Shown here: positions 1 to 9,034 of the stretch, in pieces | Position numbering within the stretch: the first letter of the stretch is position 1 | Layout of the letters: each line of letters opens with the position of its first letter | Assembly: GCA_013178275.1 (NCBI GenBank) | Contig: JABLWZ010000019.1 | Coordinates: 62,001 to 126,000 of the forward strand | Length of the DNA stretch: 64,000 nucleotides | From: Bacillota bacterium | GTDB taxonomy: Bacteria > Bacillota > Ch66 > Ch109 | Direction of reading: 5' to 3' | Notes under the pieces: model-generated | Database searches by the model: none | What the model was told of the DNA's origin: nothing | What the model saw: only the letters and a program-made list of their open reading frames with translations | Made by a program: the position numbers and the translations under genes

Positions 1-2
1 AC

Positions 3-323
3 CTGCGCTTCCAGCGGGGCTGCCTGGCTGGGCTGTCTTACTGCATTATCGGGCCCCGGGGCATGGTACAGCCGTGCGCCTACCTGGACATGGAACTGGG
101 AAGCGTACGGGAGCGTCCCTTCGATGAGATATGGAGAGACAGCCCGGTGCTGAATCGACTGCGAACCCAGGAGTATGGCGGGAAGTGCCGCCTCTGCAAG
201 TATATCGGCGCCTGCGGCGGGTGCCGGGCTCGGGCCGCTTACTATCACGAGGGTGACTTCATGGCCGCTGACGACTGGTGCCGCTACCCCGGCGGTCTCG
301 CCCGGGACGAGGCCCAGGACTAA
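3..323 (+). CDS. radical SAM heme-biosynthesis protein, C-terminal SPASM part (AhbC/AhbD/NirJ-like), 5' truncated
   Basis: Frame 3 is open from the window edge to a TAA at 321-323. It encodes the C-terminal auxiliary-cluster (SPASM) region of a radical SAM enzyme: an early GCLAG...YC stretch, then PCAYLDMELG, then the block GKCRLCKYIGACGGCRARA and a final WCRYPGG. The cysteine pattern matches the AhbC/AhbD/NirJ group, which acts on siroheme-derived tetrapyrroles. The next two genes are ahbA- and ahbB-like, so a role in the siroheme-to-heme route is strongly suggested. The catalytic CX3CX2C domain lies upstream of the window, so AhbC (acetate side-chain removal) and AhbD (coproheme decarboxylation) cannot be told apart. 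The ATG of the ORF track (63) is internal. Confidence 0.85.
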   Translation: MRFQRGCLAGLSYCIIGPRGMVQPCAYLDMELGSVRERPFDEIWRDSPVLNRLRTQEYGGKCRLCKYIGACGGCRARAAYYHEGDFMAADDWCRYPGGLARDEAQD

Positions 324-358
324 ATTACCTGCTACAAAAGAGGAAAAGAGGGAGGGCG

Positions 359-817
359 TTGAGCGATACCGCTATGGACCAGGACGACCGAAGGCTTTTG
401 AACCTGCTCCAGTCCGACCTGACGTTTATCTCCCGACCGTTCGACGAAATCGCTAAAATGATGGGTTTGGAAGAGTCGGAAGTAATAGAGCGCATCAATA
501 AAATGAAAAAAAATGGTATAATAAGGCGGATAGGTGCTGTGCTGGATTCCCGCGGCATGGGCTTCAGCAGCACCCTGGTGGCCATGAAGGTGCCGCCCGA
601 GGACCTGGAAGCGGCTGCCATGCGTATCAATGCGTACTACGAGGTCACCCACAACTACCTGCGGGAACACGAATGGAACCTGTGGTTTACGCTGATAGCA
701 CCCGATCGGGAAAGGATCGCGGCTATACTGGACGAGATCAACCCTTCCCAAAGGTGGCCGATGATGAGCCTGCCGGCGGAAAGGGTTTACAAGATAAGGG
801 CCGAGTTTAAGATCTGA
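359..817 (+). CDS. ahbA: siroheme decarboxylase subunit AhbA (Lrp/AsnC-like fold)
   Basis: A 152-residue protein of the Lrp/AsnC-like NirD/AhbA family. It has an N-terminal winged-helix segment (DDRRLLNLLQSDL...SRPFDEIAKMMGLEESEVIERI, then GIIRRIGAVLD) and a C-terminal AsnC ligand-type domain with THNYLREHEWNLWFTL. With AhbB it forms the enzyme that decarboxylates siroheme to didecarboxysiroheme. I chose TTG 359 because AGAGGGAGGG lies just upstream; ATG 374 is possible, but its spacing to the SD is about 17 bases. The ORF-track start at 278 overlaps the upstream gene and looks too early. Annotation pipelines often mislabel this family as an AsnC transcription regulator; the neighbours argue against that. 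Confidence 0.85.
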   Translation: MSDTAMDQDDRRLLNLLQSDLTFISRPFDEIAKMMGLEESEVIERINKMKKNGIIRRIGAVLDSRGMGFSSTLVAMKVPPEDLEAAAMRINAYYEVTHNYLREHEWNLWFTLIAPDRERIAAILDEINPSQRWPMMSLPAERVYKIRAEFKI

Positions 818-854
818 CAGATTCTTAGCTTTTTTACACGAGGTGAATCCAGGG

Positions 855-1340
855 TTGGACGATCTGGACCGCGAAATACTCAAACGGCTGCAGGGCGACA
901 TCGCTGTCGCTCCACGGCCGTTTTTAGAGATGGCCGAAGCGATGGGGATAGATGAGGTTGACCTGCTGGACCGGGCTGCCCGGCTGCAGTCGCAGGGGGT
1001 GATCCGCCGCTTCGGGGCTATACTGCGTCACCGCCAGTCGGGGATCGGCGGCAACGCCATGGTGGTATGGGCCGTCCCTACTGACGAGGTTGACCGGCTG
1101 GGTGTGATGTTTTCCATGAACCCGTCGGTTACCCACTGCTACGCGCGCCCGACCAGGCCCGGTTGGAGATACAACCTATACACCATGATCCACGCCGCTG
1201 ATCCGGCCGGGTGCGAGAAGCTGGCGCGACAGATGGCGGATGAGGCCGGGGCCTATGATTTCGAGATGCTGTTCGGAACCAGAGAGTTCAAGAAGACCAG
1301 CATGAACTATTTTGCCCACCTGGACAAGCAGGACGAATAA
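855..1340 (+). CDS. ahbB: siroheme decarboxylase subunit AhbB (Lrp/AsnC-like fold)
   Basis: A 161-residue paralogue of the preceding gene: LDRAARLQSQGVIRRFGAILRH in the winged helix, then VTHCYARPTRPGWRYNLYTMIHA and FEMLFGTREFKKTSM. The two proteins are the usual partners of the heterodimeric siroheme decarboxylase. The start is TTG 855, nine bases after GAGGTG at 840-845; GTG 843 in the ORF track is part of that SD. It lies 37 bases after ahbA and 19 bases before hemL, so one operon is likely. The arrangement radical SAM-ahbA-ahbB-hemL links the start (5-aminolevulinate) and the end of alternative heme synthesis. Confidence 0.85.
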   Translation: MDDLDREILKRLQGDIAVAPRPFLEMAEAMGIDEVDLLDRAARLQSQGVIRRFGAILRHRQSGIGGNAMVVWAVPTDEVDRLGVMFSMNPSVTHCYARPTRPGWRYNLYTMIHAADPAGCEKLARQMADEAGAYDFEMLFGTREFKKTSMNYFAHLDKQDE

Positions 1341-1359
1341 CTTTTAAAGGGTGATTTGC

Positions 1360-2679
1360 GTGGAACAACCTTCTCAGGAGCGATCAAAGGCTCTCTATGA
1401 ACGGGCCCGGGAGGTTATACCCGGCGGGGTCAACAGCCCGGTTCGCGCCTTCCGCGCGGTAGGCGGCGACCCGCTGTTCTTCGCCCGGGGCGAAGGTCCC
1501 TACCTCTGGGACGTCGACGGGGTCCGGTATATAGACCTGGTCGGATCGTGGGGGCCGCTCATCCTGGGGCATCGTCCGCCAGCGGTCGAGAAGGCGCTGA
1601 TGGAGGCGATAAAGATCGGGACCAGCTTCGGGGCTCCCACCGAGCCCGAGGTGCTGCTTGCCGAGATGATACTTGAAGCCTTCCCCGACATGGAGATGGT
1701 GCGGATGGTGAACTCCGGCACCGAGGCGACCATGACCGCGCTTCGCCTGGCTCGGGCCTTCACCGGGAGGGAGCGGGTGGTCAAGTTCGAGGGCTGCTAC
1801 CACGGCCACTCCGACCCGCTGCTGATCAAGGCCGGTTCCGGGGCGCTGACACTCGGTGTGCCTACCAGCCCGGGGGTGCCGTTCGGCCTGCTGAACTCGA
1901 CAATCGTGGCGCAGTACAACAACCTATCAGGCCTGGAGGAGATTTTCAGCAGCGTGGGCAGCGAGATAGCTGCGGTCATCGTCGAGCCGGTGGCCGCGAA
2001 CATGGGGTTGGTGCTTCCAGCGCCGGGCTTCCTGGAGGGACTGCGTGAGATAACGAAGAAACATGGAGCGCTGCTGATATTCGACGAGGTGATAACCGGG
2101 TTCCGGATCGAGTATGGAGGCGCCCAGACCAGATACCGGATATCCCCCGACCTGACCTGCCTGGGCAAGATAATCGGCGGCGGCCTGCCGGTGGGGGCCT
2201 TTGGCGGTCGGAGAGAGGTCATGGAGATGCTGGCCCCGTCCGGGCCGGTGTACCAGGCGGGCACCCTCTCGGGGAACCCTCTGGCCATGGCGGCCGGGAT
2301 CGCGATGCTGAAGGAGCTTAAGCCGGAGAACGTATATCTGGACCTGGCCTCGAAATCCGAGTACCTGATCGGCGGGATGAAGCAGGCCGCGTCAGATGCC
2401 GGGGTCGGAGACATGGTGTGCTTCGCGGGAGTAGAATCCCTGCTGGGGATGTTCTTCACCCCCGGCCCGGTCACCGACTACGCCGCCGCCACGAAATCCA
2501 ATATCGAGGCCTACGCGAGATTCTTCCGGGAGATGCTGCGGCAGGGGGTATACATGGCTCCCGCGCAGTTCGAGGCATTTTTTGTGAACCTGGCGCTTAC
2601 CCGGGAAAACCTGGACTCGATAATAAAAGCGTCGCAATCAGCATTTAAGGAAGCGGGGATAGTTCTGCATGGAGGATAA
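1360..2679 (+). CDS. hemL: glutamate-1-semialdehyde 2,1-aminomutase
   Basis: A 439-residue PLP enzyme of the class III aminotransferase fold. It converts glutamate-1-semialdehyde to 5-aminolevulinate, the first committed tetrapyrrole precursor (C5 pathway). Diagnostic segments are [11 protein letters not shown] near the N terminus, VNSGTEATM, the GCYHGHSD block, [10 protein letters not shown], and the PLP-lysine region [16 protein letters not shown]. The length is normal for the family. GTG 1360 is preferred to the GTG at 1351 because AAAGGGTG sits at the right distance before it. It follows ahbB by 19 bases, and its end overlaps the start of cheR by 11 bases, implying translational coupling. 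Confidence 0.95.
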   Translation: MEQPSQERSKALYERAREVIPGGVNSPVRAFRAVGGDPLFFARGEGPYLWDVDGVRYIDLVGSWGPLILGHRPPAVEKALMEAIKIGTSFGAPTEPEVLLAEMILEAFPDMEMVRMVNSGTEATMTALRLARAFTGRERVVKFEGCYHGHSDPLLIKAGSGALTLGVPTSPGVPFGLLNSTIVAQYNNLSGLEEIFSSVGSEIAAVIVEPVAANMGLVLPAPGFLEGLREITKKHGALLIFDEVITGFRIEYGGAQTRYRISPDLTCLGKIIGGGLPVGAFGGRREVMEMLAPSGPVYQAGTLSGNPLAMAAGIAMLKELKPENVYLDLASKSEYLIGGMKQAASDAGVGDMVCFAGVESLLGMFFTPGPVTDYAAATKSNIEAYARFFREMLRQGVYMAPAQFEAFFVNLALTRENLDSIIKASQSAFKEAGIVLHGG

Positions 2680-3442
2680 GTACCCGTGGCTGATCAGGAA
2701 GGTCAAGCAGATAACCGGGATCGACCTGGAAAGCTACAAGCGTCCCCAGATGGAGCGCCGGATAAACAGCTTCATCAACGTCCGCGGCATGAGAACCTAC
2801 GAGGAGTGCGTAAGAGAACTGACCGAAAACGAGGACTTCCGCCGCAAGTTCATAGATCACCTGACAATCAACGTCTCCGAGTTTTTCCGCAACCCCTCGC
2901 AGTGGAAGGTCCTGGCGGATGAGGTAGTCCCCCTGCTGCTCAAGGAGAGAGGCCGCATCAAGGCCTGGAGCGCCGGCTGCTCCACCGGCGAGGAACCATA
3001 CACCCTGGCCATGCTGTTGATGGAGATCGCCCCCGGCAGGTTCGACAACATCATGGCGACCGATATCGATAAACAGGTGCTGGCCAAAGCGCAGGCGGGC
3101 GTTTACGGTTCCCGCTCGGTGTCCGGTCTTACCCCGGCCCAGATCAAGAAGTATTTTAACCAGCAGAACGAAACCTACACCATCAAGGATGAGGTAAAGC
3201 GGAACGTCACCTACAAACAGCACGACCTTTTGAAGGACCCGTTCCCCGGCAGCTGCGACCTGATACTCTGCCGCAACGTTGTGATATACTTTACCGAAGA
3301 GGCCAAGACCGTCCTGTATGAACGTTTTTACCAGTCGCTCCGCCGGGGGGGAGTGCTGTTCATCGGCAGCACCGAACAGATATTCCAGGCCCGGGAGATA
3401 GGACTGCAGTCGCTCGCCACCTTCTTTTACCAGAAGCTGTAG
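2669..3442 (+). CDS. cheR: CheR-type protein-glutamate O-methyltransferase
   Basis: A 257-residue SAM-dependent methyltransferase. It has the small helical CheR N-domain (residues about 1-70, with [14 protein letters not shown]), the receptor/SAM region [15 protein letters not shown], the SAM-binding motif [16 protein letters not shown], and the late motif [13 protein letters not shown]. The usual role is methylation of glutamates on chemoreceptors. No other chemotaxis gene is nearby, and the ATG lies inside the end of hemL, so this copy is an orphan placed in a heme operon. Its target may be a chemoreceptor or another signalling protein; the sequence does not say which. Confidence 0.9.
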   Translation: MEDKYPWLIRKVKQITGIDLESYKRPQMERRINSFINVRGMRTYEECVRELTENEDFRRKFIDHLTINVSEFFRNPSQWKVLADEVVPLLLKERGRIKAWSAGCSTGEEPYTLAMLLMEIAPGRFDNIMATDIDKQVLAKAQAGVYGSRSVSGLTPAQIKKYFNQQNETYTIKDEVKRNVTYKQHDLLKDPFPGSCDLILCRNVVIYFTEEAKTVLYERFYQSLRRGGVLFIGSTEQIFQAREIGLQSLATFFYQKL

Positions 3443-3591
3443 CAGCTTTCACCTCGGACCGTCTAGGATTTTAGATATTTACTTAAGGCTGTTTTTAATA
3501 TAATCTATATAAAGATTCACACACAAAACCGGTAGATATAGATAAAGTATCCAGCTTAGACATTACAGGATACTACAGGGGGTAGGGTAAA

Positions 3592-4509
3592 ATGACAGAG
3601 AGTTTTGTGGAGACGGTTTATAAGGACAACCGTCCGGGTTTTTTTGATGTCGTCCGCGCTTACCTGGAGGTTACCAAGCCGATATCCGTTCTGCTGCTGG
3701 TTTTCACCGCGGTAGCCACCATGGTGGTGGCCATCGCTTTCAATGGACCGATGGCCACCCGCGACATAGCCATCGCCATCGCTGCCGTTACCCTCGCCTG
3801 TGCCGGCTCAAACGCGGTAAGCTGCTACGTCGACCGCGACCTCGACGCCACCATGGAACGCACCCAAAAACGCCCAATCCCCCAGGGACGGATCAGCCCC
3901 CCCATACGGGCCCTGTACTGGGGGATGCTGCTGTTTATCGCATCCCTGGCACTGGCACTCCTGCTGAACCCGATTTCATTCGTCTGGCTTTGCGGGGGTA
4001 TGTTGGGATACGTCGGGGTGTACAGCCTCTGGCTGAAACGCAAGAGTTCCTGGAACATCATCCTGGGAGGCTTCTCGGGCGGACTGCCGGCCCTCTTTGG
4101 CTGGAGCGCGGCTACCGGAACCGTCTCCTGGCTGCCGCTCGCGATCGCGGCGCTGGTGGTGCTCTGGATACCGAACCACATCTGGAGCCTGGCCATCTAC
4201 TACCATGACGACTACGCCAAGGTGAAGGTACCGATGCTGCCGATAACCTGCGAGACCAAGCGGGCGCTGCACTGTCTGCTGAGCACGGTCGTGCTGATGG
4301 TTATCTGCTCGGTCCTGATATACTTTTTGGGCAGCTGGGGTATGGTATACCTGGTCACCGCGATCATCACCGGCATAACCGTGCTGCTGGTGAGTATATG
4401 GGTATACCTGCGGCCTACCCGGAAGAACGCCTGGGTCCTTTTTAAGTTTTCCAGCCCGTACCTTTTCTTTCTTTTTCTGGGTATGATGATCGATGTCCTG
4501 GCGAGATGA
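3592..4509 (+). CDS. ctaB: protoheme IX farnesyltransferase (heme O synthase)
   Basis: A 305-residue polytopic UbiA-family prenyltransferase. The first Asp-rich motif is in the segment NAVSCYVDRDLDATMERTQKRP and the second region is HIWSLAIYYHDDYAKVKVPMLPI; both are typical of CtaB/CyoE. The enzyme attaches a farnesyl group to heme b to give heme O, normally for terminal oxidases. A start at ATG 3592 follows GGGGGTAGGG. It stands alone, 149 bases after cheR. Finding it next to an anaerobe-type heme pathway is unexpected, because no oxidase subunit gene is in the window. An AT-rich -10-like TATAAT occurs in the spacer near 3500, but no convincing -35 was seen. Confidence 0.92.
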   Translation: MTESFVETVYKDNRPGFFDVVRAYLEVTKPISVLLLVFTAVATMVVAIAFNGPMATRDIAIAIAAVTLACAGSNAVSCYVDRDLDATMERTQKRPIPQGRISPPIRALYWGMLLFIASLALALLLNPISFVWLCGGMLGYVGVYSLWLKRKSSWNIILGGFSGGLPALFGWSAATGTVSWLPLAIAALVVLWIPNHIWSLAIYYHDDYAKVKVPMLPITCETKRALHCLLSTVVLMVICSVLIYFLGSWGMVYLVTAIITGITVLLVSIWVYLRPTRKNAWVLFKFSSPYLFFLFLGMMIDVLAR

Positions 4510-4730
4510 CCGGTCCTTTGGCTTATTCAACCATGAGGCTCCGAGACTGGCGTTTTACAACGGCTTAAGGATACGCACCAGTCTGCCCAACGCTTTTTGG
4601 CAATTATTACCAGCGATCTGCCTCAGATTTTTTGCTCAAAATAATCCCTTTAGGGACAAAAATTTTTCGTTCAGGCAGGAATTTTCCTTATAAATGTAGA
4701 AATAAATTTCGCGTAAAAACTTGATGAGGT

Positions 4731-4752
4731 GCCCTCCGATTGGGCTTTTTTT
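4731..4752 (+). terminator. intrinsic terminator-like hairpin after ctaB
   Basis: GCCC and GGGC pair around a 7-base loop and are followed by seven Ts. The stem is short (4 bp), so it may be weak. Confidence 0.5.
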
Positions 4753-4763
4753 GTGTAACTTAC

Positions 4764-4792
4764 GCCGAGGTCAACGTCGGCCTGAGTTTTTT
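4764..4792 (+). terminator. second terminator-like hairpin upstream of etfB
   Basis: GCCGA and TCGGC form a 5-bp stem with an 8-base loop, followed a few bases later by TTTTTT. With the preceding hairpin it may make a tandem terminator for ctaB or an attenuator in the etf leader. Confidence 0.4.
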
Positions 4793-5013
4793 AGTCTGTT
4801 TTAGGAATAATCGGGGGTCGCTTGTAATTGTTTTTATATTGGGAGTCTTGGTGAGTAAACCAAGGTTGGTTGCTTTTGATCAACCTTTATAAAGAATATG
4901 GGGGTGATTTAAGGCGTTCGTTCTTTAGAAGGAGGGTTAGACAAGATTTCTATTTAGGGTATGTTGGGGACTAATAGTTTAAGAGGTAAATCAATCCAAA
5001 GGAGGAAAGAGCT

Positions 5014-5757
5014 TTGAACATAGCTGTATGTGTAAAGCAAACTTTTGACACCGAAGCCAAGATAGCATTAAAAGATGGAAAAGTCAGTGCCGATGGGGTG
5101 AACCTGATCATCAATCCTTACGATGAAGTAGCGGTTGAAGAAGGACTTCAGATTAAAGAAAAGCTGGGCGGAGAGGTGACCGTGGTATCCGCCGGCAGCG
5201 AAAAGGCTCAGGACGCTATCCGTCAGGCTCTGGCGATGGGCGCCGACAAGGGCGTTCTCATCGATGCTCCCACCGATGCGGACGAGTACGCCAGGGCGGT
5301 TATCCTGGCCGAAGCGCTGAAGAAGCTCAACGCGGAACTCATCCTCTGCGGCCACGTGGCGGCTGACGACGGATCTTCCCAGGTGCCGACCCGGGTAGCC
5401 GAGATCCTTGGTCTCCCCCATGTAAACGTTGTACGCAAGATCGAACTCAACGGCAACACCGCTACCTGCACCCGTGAAACTGACGGCGGCAGCGAAGTCA
5501 TTCAGGTAACCCTCCCGGCCATTATCACCTGCCAGGTCGGTCTGAACGAGCCCCGCTATCCTTCCATGAAGGGTATCATGCAGGCCAAGAAGAAACCGGT
5601 TGACAAAGTAGCCGCGACCGCGATTGCCAACAAAGCCAATGTAGTCACCTACTTCATTCCTCCGCCAAAGGCTGCTGGCAAGCGGGTTGAAGGCGATGCC
5701 AAGGATACCGCCGCGGCACTGGCTAACTGGCTGAAGAACGAAGCCAAGGTTATATAA
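5014..5757 (+). CDS. etfB: electron transfer flavoprotein, beta subunit
   Basis: A 247-residue EtfB starting at TTG 5014 behind AAAGGAGGAAAG. Family segments include MNIAVCVKQTFDTEAKI, the NPYDEVAVEEGLQIKEK block, the AMP/FAD-contact stretch ALAMGADKGVLID, and LPAIITCQVGLNEPRYPSMKGIM. EtfAB takes electrons from acyl-CoA dehydrogenases. With the membrane FeS protein downstream it would pass them to menaquinone or the membrane. It is followed by etfA after 37 bases with a strong SD. In syntrophic butyrate oxidisers this electron route permits the uphill step from butyryl-CoA. Assignment to that role is inferred from the gene order. Confidence 0.95.
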   Translation: MNIAVCVKQTFDTEAKIALKDGKVSADGVNLIINPYDEVAVEEGLQIKEKLGGEVTVVSAGSEKAQDAIRQALAMGADKGVLIDAPTDADEYARAVILAEALKKLNAELILCGHVAADDGSSQVPTRVAEILGLPHVNVVRKIELNGNTATCTRETDGGSEVIQVTLPAIITCQVGLNEPRYPSMKGIMQAKKKPVDKVAATAIANKANVVTYFIPPPKAAGKRVEGDAKDTAAALANWLKNEAKVI

Positions 5758-5794
5758 TGGCCAAGAACAATTCGTAGAAGGAGGAGTTACTCTA

Positions 5795-6751
5795 ATGGCA
5801 AAAGGTACTTGGGTTTTTGTTGACCAGAGAGACGGAAAGATTCGTAAAGTCACCTTTGAATTATTAGCTAAAGCCATGAGCTTTGGCGATGAAGTAACCG
5901 CGGTAGTCATGGGCAAGGGAGTAGAGGGACTGGCTGCGGATCTCGGAAAATACGGCGCGGACAAGGTATTGGTCGTTGACGACGACAAGTTTGCCGCGTA
6001 CAACACCGGCGCGTTCGCTGCCCAGTTCGCCGCGATGGCGAAAGAACTGCAGCCCGCTGCCATCCTCTTCGGACACACCGCCATGGGCAAAGACCTGGCT
6101 CCCCGCCTAGCTCAGAAGCTGGAAGCCGGCCTGGCCACCGACTGCACCGCGGTCGATCTGGAAGGCGGCAAACTGGTATTCACCCGCCCGGTATACGCTG
6201 GTAAAGCCTTCGCCAAGGTTGTAGTGGAAGGCGAACCGGTCATGGGCACCATCCGCGCCAACATTTTCGACGTGGTCGAAGCCAACAAGGCTGGCGCCGT
6301 GACCAAGTATGACTTGAAAGTTACCGATGCCGACCTGTACCAGAAGGTTGTGGAATTCATCCCGATGGTATCCGCTCGTCCAGAACTCACTGAAGCGAAC
6401 TTCGTCGTATCCGGCGGCCGTGGCGCCAAGGGTGCCGAAGGCTTCGCAATGATCGAGCAGCTGGCTGACATCTTCGGCGCTGCCGTGGGCGCTTCCCGCG
6501 CGGCGGTAGACTCCGGCTGGATCGACAACCAGTTCCAGGTTGGCCAGACTGGTAAGGTCGTCAACCCGGTGCTCTATGTCGCAGCCGGTATCTCCGGGGC
6601 CATTCAGCACATTGCAGGAATGTCCTCCTCCAAGAACATCGTGGCCATCAACAAAGACCCCGAGGCCCCGATCTTCGCGGTGACTGACTTTGGCGTGGTA
6701 GGAGATATGTTCCAGGTTATCCCCGCTCTCATAGACGAACTCAAGAAGTAG
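5795..6751 (+). CDS. etfA: electron transfer flavoprotein, alpha subunit
   Basis: A 318-residue EtfA starting at ATG 5795 behind GAAGGAGGAG. The N-terminal EtfB-like domain is followed by the C-terminal FAD-binding domain, with SGGRGAKG, VGASRAAVDSGW, QVGQTGKVVNPVLYVAAGISGAIQH and the final INKDPEAPIFAVTDFGVVGD. It carries no N-terminal ferredoxin extension, so it resembles ordinary respiratory-type EtfA rather than the longer FeS-bearing forms. It partners EtfB just upstream. A strong hairpin lies between it and the next gene and could change the relative amount of EtfAB and the membrane protein. Confidence 0.95.
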   Translation: MAKGTWVFVDQRDGKIRKVTFELLAKAMSFGDEVTAVVMGKGVEGLAADLGKYGADKVLVVDDDKFAAYNTGAFAAQFAAMAKELQPAAILFGHTAMGKDLAPRLAQKLEAGLATDCTAVDLEGGKLVFTRPVYAGKAFAKVVVEGEPVMGTIRANIFDVVEANKAGAVTKYDLKVTDADLYQKVVEFIPMVSARPELTEANFVVSGGRGAKGAEGFAMIEQLADIFGAAVGASRAAVDSGWIDNQFQVGQTGKVVNPVLYVAAGISGAIQHIAGMSSSKNIVAINKDPEAPIFAVTDFGVVGDMFQVIPALIDELKK

Positions 6752-6760
6752 CATGGATGT

Positions 6761-6803
6761 GGAAGTTGGGCCGGCCTATAGATAAAAAACCGGTCCAACT
6801 TCC
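6761..6803 (+). other. intercistronic 14-bp hairpin between etfA and the FeS oxidoreductase
   Basis: GGAAGTTGGGCCGG (6761-6774) pairs with CCGGTCCAACTTCC (6790-6803) over 14 bp with one G-U pair and a 15-base loop. No T-run follows, so it is not a standard terminator. A role as an mRNA-stabilising or processing hairpin that keeps etfBA transcript high is a plausible inference. Confidence 0.7.
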
Positions 6804-6829
6804 AAACTTCCAATAAACAAGGGGGGTAA

Positions 6830-9034
6830 ATGATGGAGTGGTTATTGCATTTCTTTAGCTATTCGGCAAGCTTCAAAGAAAGCGCCGAAGAAGCGGTAAA
6901 GGTTATTACCCGTATCTCCCCCACCAACGTTCCTTGGGCCCACATCTACATGTTCATCATGTTGATTCCTATCCTCGCAGTGCTCTGGGGTTTTTACTGC
7001 AAATACCGGCTTTATAAAGTAGGCAAACCCACCAATCGCTGTGACAATATAGGGGCAAGGATCGGCTCGTGGTTCGGGTACACCTTCGGCCACAGCCGGG
7101 TGACCAAAGATACGGTTCCCGGGTGGATGCACTTTTTAGTATTCTGGGGATTCCTGCTGATGTTCTTCCTGACTGGCACAGTAGCCATGACCTCCACCGG
7201 CCGGGAGTTCGCGGAGCTTATCGGAATCCATATACCTAAATTCGCCGGCGGTTTCTATGTCGGCTTCAGTGCCCTGGGAGACATCGCCGGGGTTTTGGCT
7301 ATTGTAGGGGTGCTATTTTTTATCTATCGCCGTTACGTCACCAAGCCCGACCGTCTTAACGACACCAAGTCGGAAGACGGCTGGATCCTTGCCCTGCTGC
7401 TGATTATCCTGCTCACCGGCTTCCTGATCGAAGGTCTGCGGATAACCGGCCAGTTGATGGCGATCAGTGGAGGAGCAGGGGTCAGTGCTTACGCGCTGAG
7501 CCAGTTCTCCAACGAGATCGGTGCGGCGCCGGTAGGCTATTTTGTCGGCAAGATGTTCTGGGGGATACCATACGAAACCGTTGTCATCTGGCACCGGATG
7601 CTCTGGTGGTTCCACCTGTTCATCGCTTTCCTGGCCCTGGGCATGTCCCCCAACACCAAACTGTGGCATGTCTTCGCGGGCCAGTTAAACTACTTCTTCC
7701 GTTACCTTGGCGCCAAAGGCGGCATCATCCAGCCGATACCCAACATCGAAGAAGCCGAGACCTTCGGGGTAAGCTCTCTGGAAGAGTATACCTGGAAGGA
7801 CATGATGGACTTCGATGCCTGCATCCGCTGCGGCCGCTGCCAGGATAACTGTCCGGCCTACCTGACCGGGAAAGAACTCAATCCCAAGATGTTGATTCAG
7901 GACCTCAAGGCCCACTGGCTGGAAAAGGGCCCGTACCTGCTGGCCCAGAAGAAAGAAGCGGCGCCGGAAGAGGCCGGGGCTATGACCGACGACGCGGCCG
8001 CCGAGGTGATGGAAAAGAAACTGATCGGGGATGTCATCTCCGAGGACGTTATCTGGGCCTGCACCAACTGCCGCGCCTGTATGGAAGTCTGTCCGATGTT
8101 TATCGAGCACTTCCCCAAGCTCACCGATTTGCGGCGCAACCTGGTCATGTGGGAGAGCAACTTCCCCAGCGAGGCACAGTTGGTGTTCCGGGGCATGGAA
8201 AACAACAGCAACCCCTGGAACGTCGGTTGGGCTGACCGGGCGAAGTGGGCTGAAGGACTGGATGTCAAGCTCTGGTCCGAGATCCCAGAAGAAGAACGCA
8301 AAGACTACTACCTCTACTACACCGGTTGTTCGGGCGCCTACGATGATCGCAACAAGAAGGTTTCCAAGGCGATGGTCCAGATCCTCAACGCGGCGGGAGT
8401 CAAGTTCGCCATCCTGGGCGAAGAAGAGAAATGCTGCGGTGACTCTGTAAGGCGCTTAGGCAATGAGTACCTGTTCTACTCCATGGCTTATGAGTTTGTG
8501 GAGATCCTTAACGGCTATGGGGTTGAAAAGATAATTACCGCCTGCCCACACGGATACACCTGCTTGAAGAGCGAGTACCCGCAGTTTGGCGGTAACTACC
8601 AGGTATTCCACCACACCGAAATCATCGCTCAGCTGCTGAGCAGCGGCAAGCTCAAGCTGACCAAACCCGTCAGCATGAGTTTTGCTTATCACGATTCCTG
8701 CTTCCTCGGCCGTCACAACGACATCTATGAAGAGCCTCGGAAGATCCTGAACTCCATCCCGGGGTTGAAGACCCTGGAAATGGAGAGGAACCGTGACAAA
8801 GGCTTCTGCTGCGGTGCTGGCGGAGGTCGGATGTGGCTGGAAGAGCATGTCCACGAAGGACAAAAACGCATCAACATCGAACGTGCGGAACAGGCCCTGG
8901 CCTTGAATCCTGACGCGATCGCGGCCAACTGCCCCTTCTGCATCCAGATGTTCGAGGACGGGGTCAAGTCCAAGGACATGGAAGACTTCAAGGTCTTCGA
9001 CCTGTCTGAACTGGTTGTTCAAGCTATGGAGTAG
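6830..9034 (+). CDS. membrane-bound FeS oxidoreductase, EtfAB:quinone oxidoreductase type (DUF224/CCG family)
   Basis: A 734-residue fusion. Residues 1 to about 300 hold several membrane helices of the NarI/heterodisulfide-reductase-gamma type (MFIMLIPILAVLWGFY, WMHFLVFWGFLLMFFLTG, VIWHRMLWWFHLFIAFLA) with His residues suited to heme b. Two 4Fe4S motifs follow: CIRCGRCQDNCP near residue 330 and CTNCRACMEVCP near 411. Two cysteine-rich CCG domains end the protein: EEKCCGDSVRRLG near 533 and GFCCGAGGGRMW near 659. In Syntrophomonas and relatives such a protein sits beside etfAB and is thought to carry electrons from EtfAB to menaquinone. Its place behind etfBA here supports the same job. ATG 6830 and 6833 are both usable starts; the SD is GGGGGG. 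Confidence 0.88.
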   Translation: MMEWLLHFFSYSASFKESAEEAVKVITRISPTNVPWAHIYMFIMLIPILAVLWGFYCKYRLYKVGKPTNRCDNIGARIGSWFGYTFGHSRVTKDTVPGWMHFLVFWGFLLMFFLTGTVAMTSTGREFAELIGIHIPKFAGGFYVGFSALGDIAGVLAIVGVLFFIYRRYVTKPDRLNDTKSEDGWILALLLIILLTGFLIEGLRITGQLMAISGGAGVSAYALSQFSNEIGAAPVGYFVGKMFWGIPYETVVIWHRMLWWFHLFIAFLALGMSPNTKLWHVFAGQLNYFFRYLGAKGGIIQPIPNIEEAETFGVSSLEEYTWKDMMDFDACIRCGRCQDNCPAYLTGKELNPKMLIQDLKAHWLEKGPYLLAQKKEAAPEEAGAMTDDAAAEVMEKKLIGDVISEDVIWACTNCRACMEVCPMFIEHFPKLTDLRRNLVMWESNFPSEAQLVFRGMENNSNPWNVGWADRAKWAEGLDVKLWSEIPEEERKDYYLYYTGCSGAYDDRNKKVSKAMVQILNAAGVKFAILGEEEKCCGDSVRRLGNEYLFYSMAYEFVEILNGYGVEKIITACPHGYTCLKSEYPQFGGNYQVFHHTEIIAQLLSSGKLKLTKPVSMSFAYHDSCFLGRHNDIYEEPRKILNSIPGLKTLEMERNRDKGFCCGAGGGRMWLEEHVHEGQKRINIERAEQALALNPDAIAANCPFCIQMFEDGVKSKDMEDFKVFDLSELVVQAME

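Larger units (their letters stand above)
4510..5013. other. 504-base spacer between ctaB and etfB: hairpins and leader, no gene seen
   Basis: No open frame with a credible start was found. The spacer holds two terminator-like hairpins (4731-4752 and 4764-4792). A further hairpin, AAGGTTG/CAACCTT, lies near 4862-4888. The last 100 bases carry two SD-like sequences (GAAGGAGGG near 4929 and GGAGGAAAG before etfB). The long AT-rich leader suggests that the etf cluster has its own promoter here, but I could not pick one confidently. Confidence 0.5.

Noticed and set aside
278-358. N-terminal 27 codons of the ORF-track ahbA frame
   Set aside because: They overlap the end of the radical SAM gene and have Arg/Pro/Gly-rich shadow composition.
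4493-4693. 66-codon ORF overlapping the end of ctaB
   Set aside because: No SD, AT-rich tail and no recognisable sequence.
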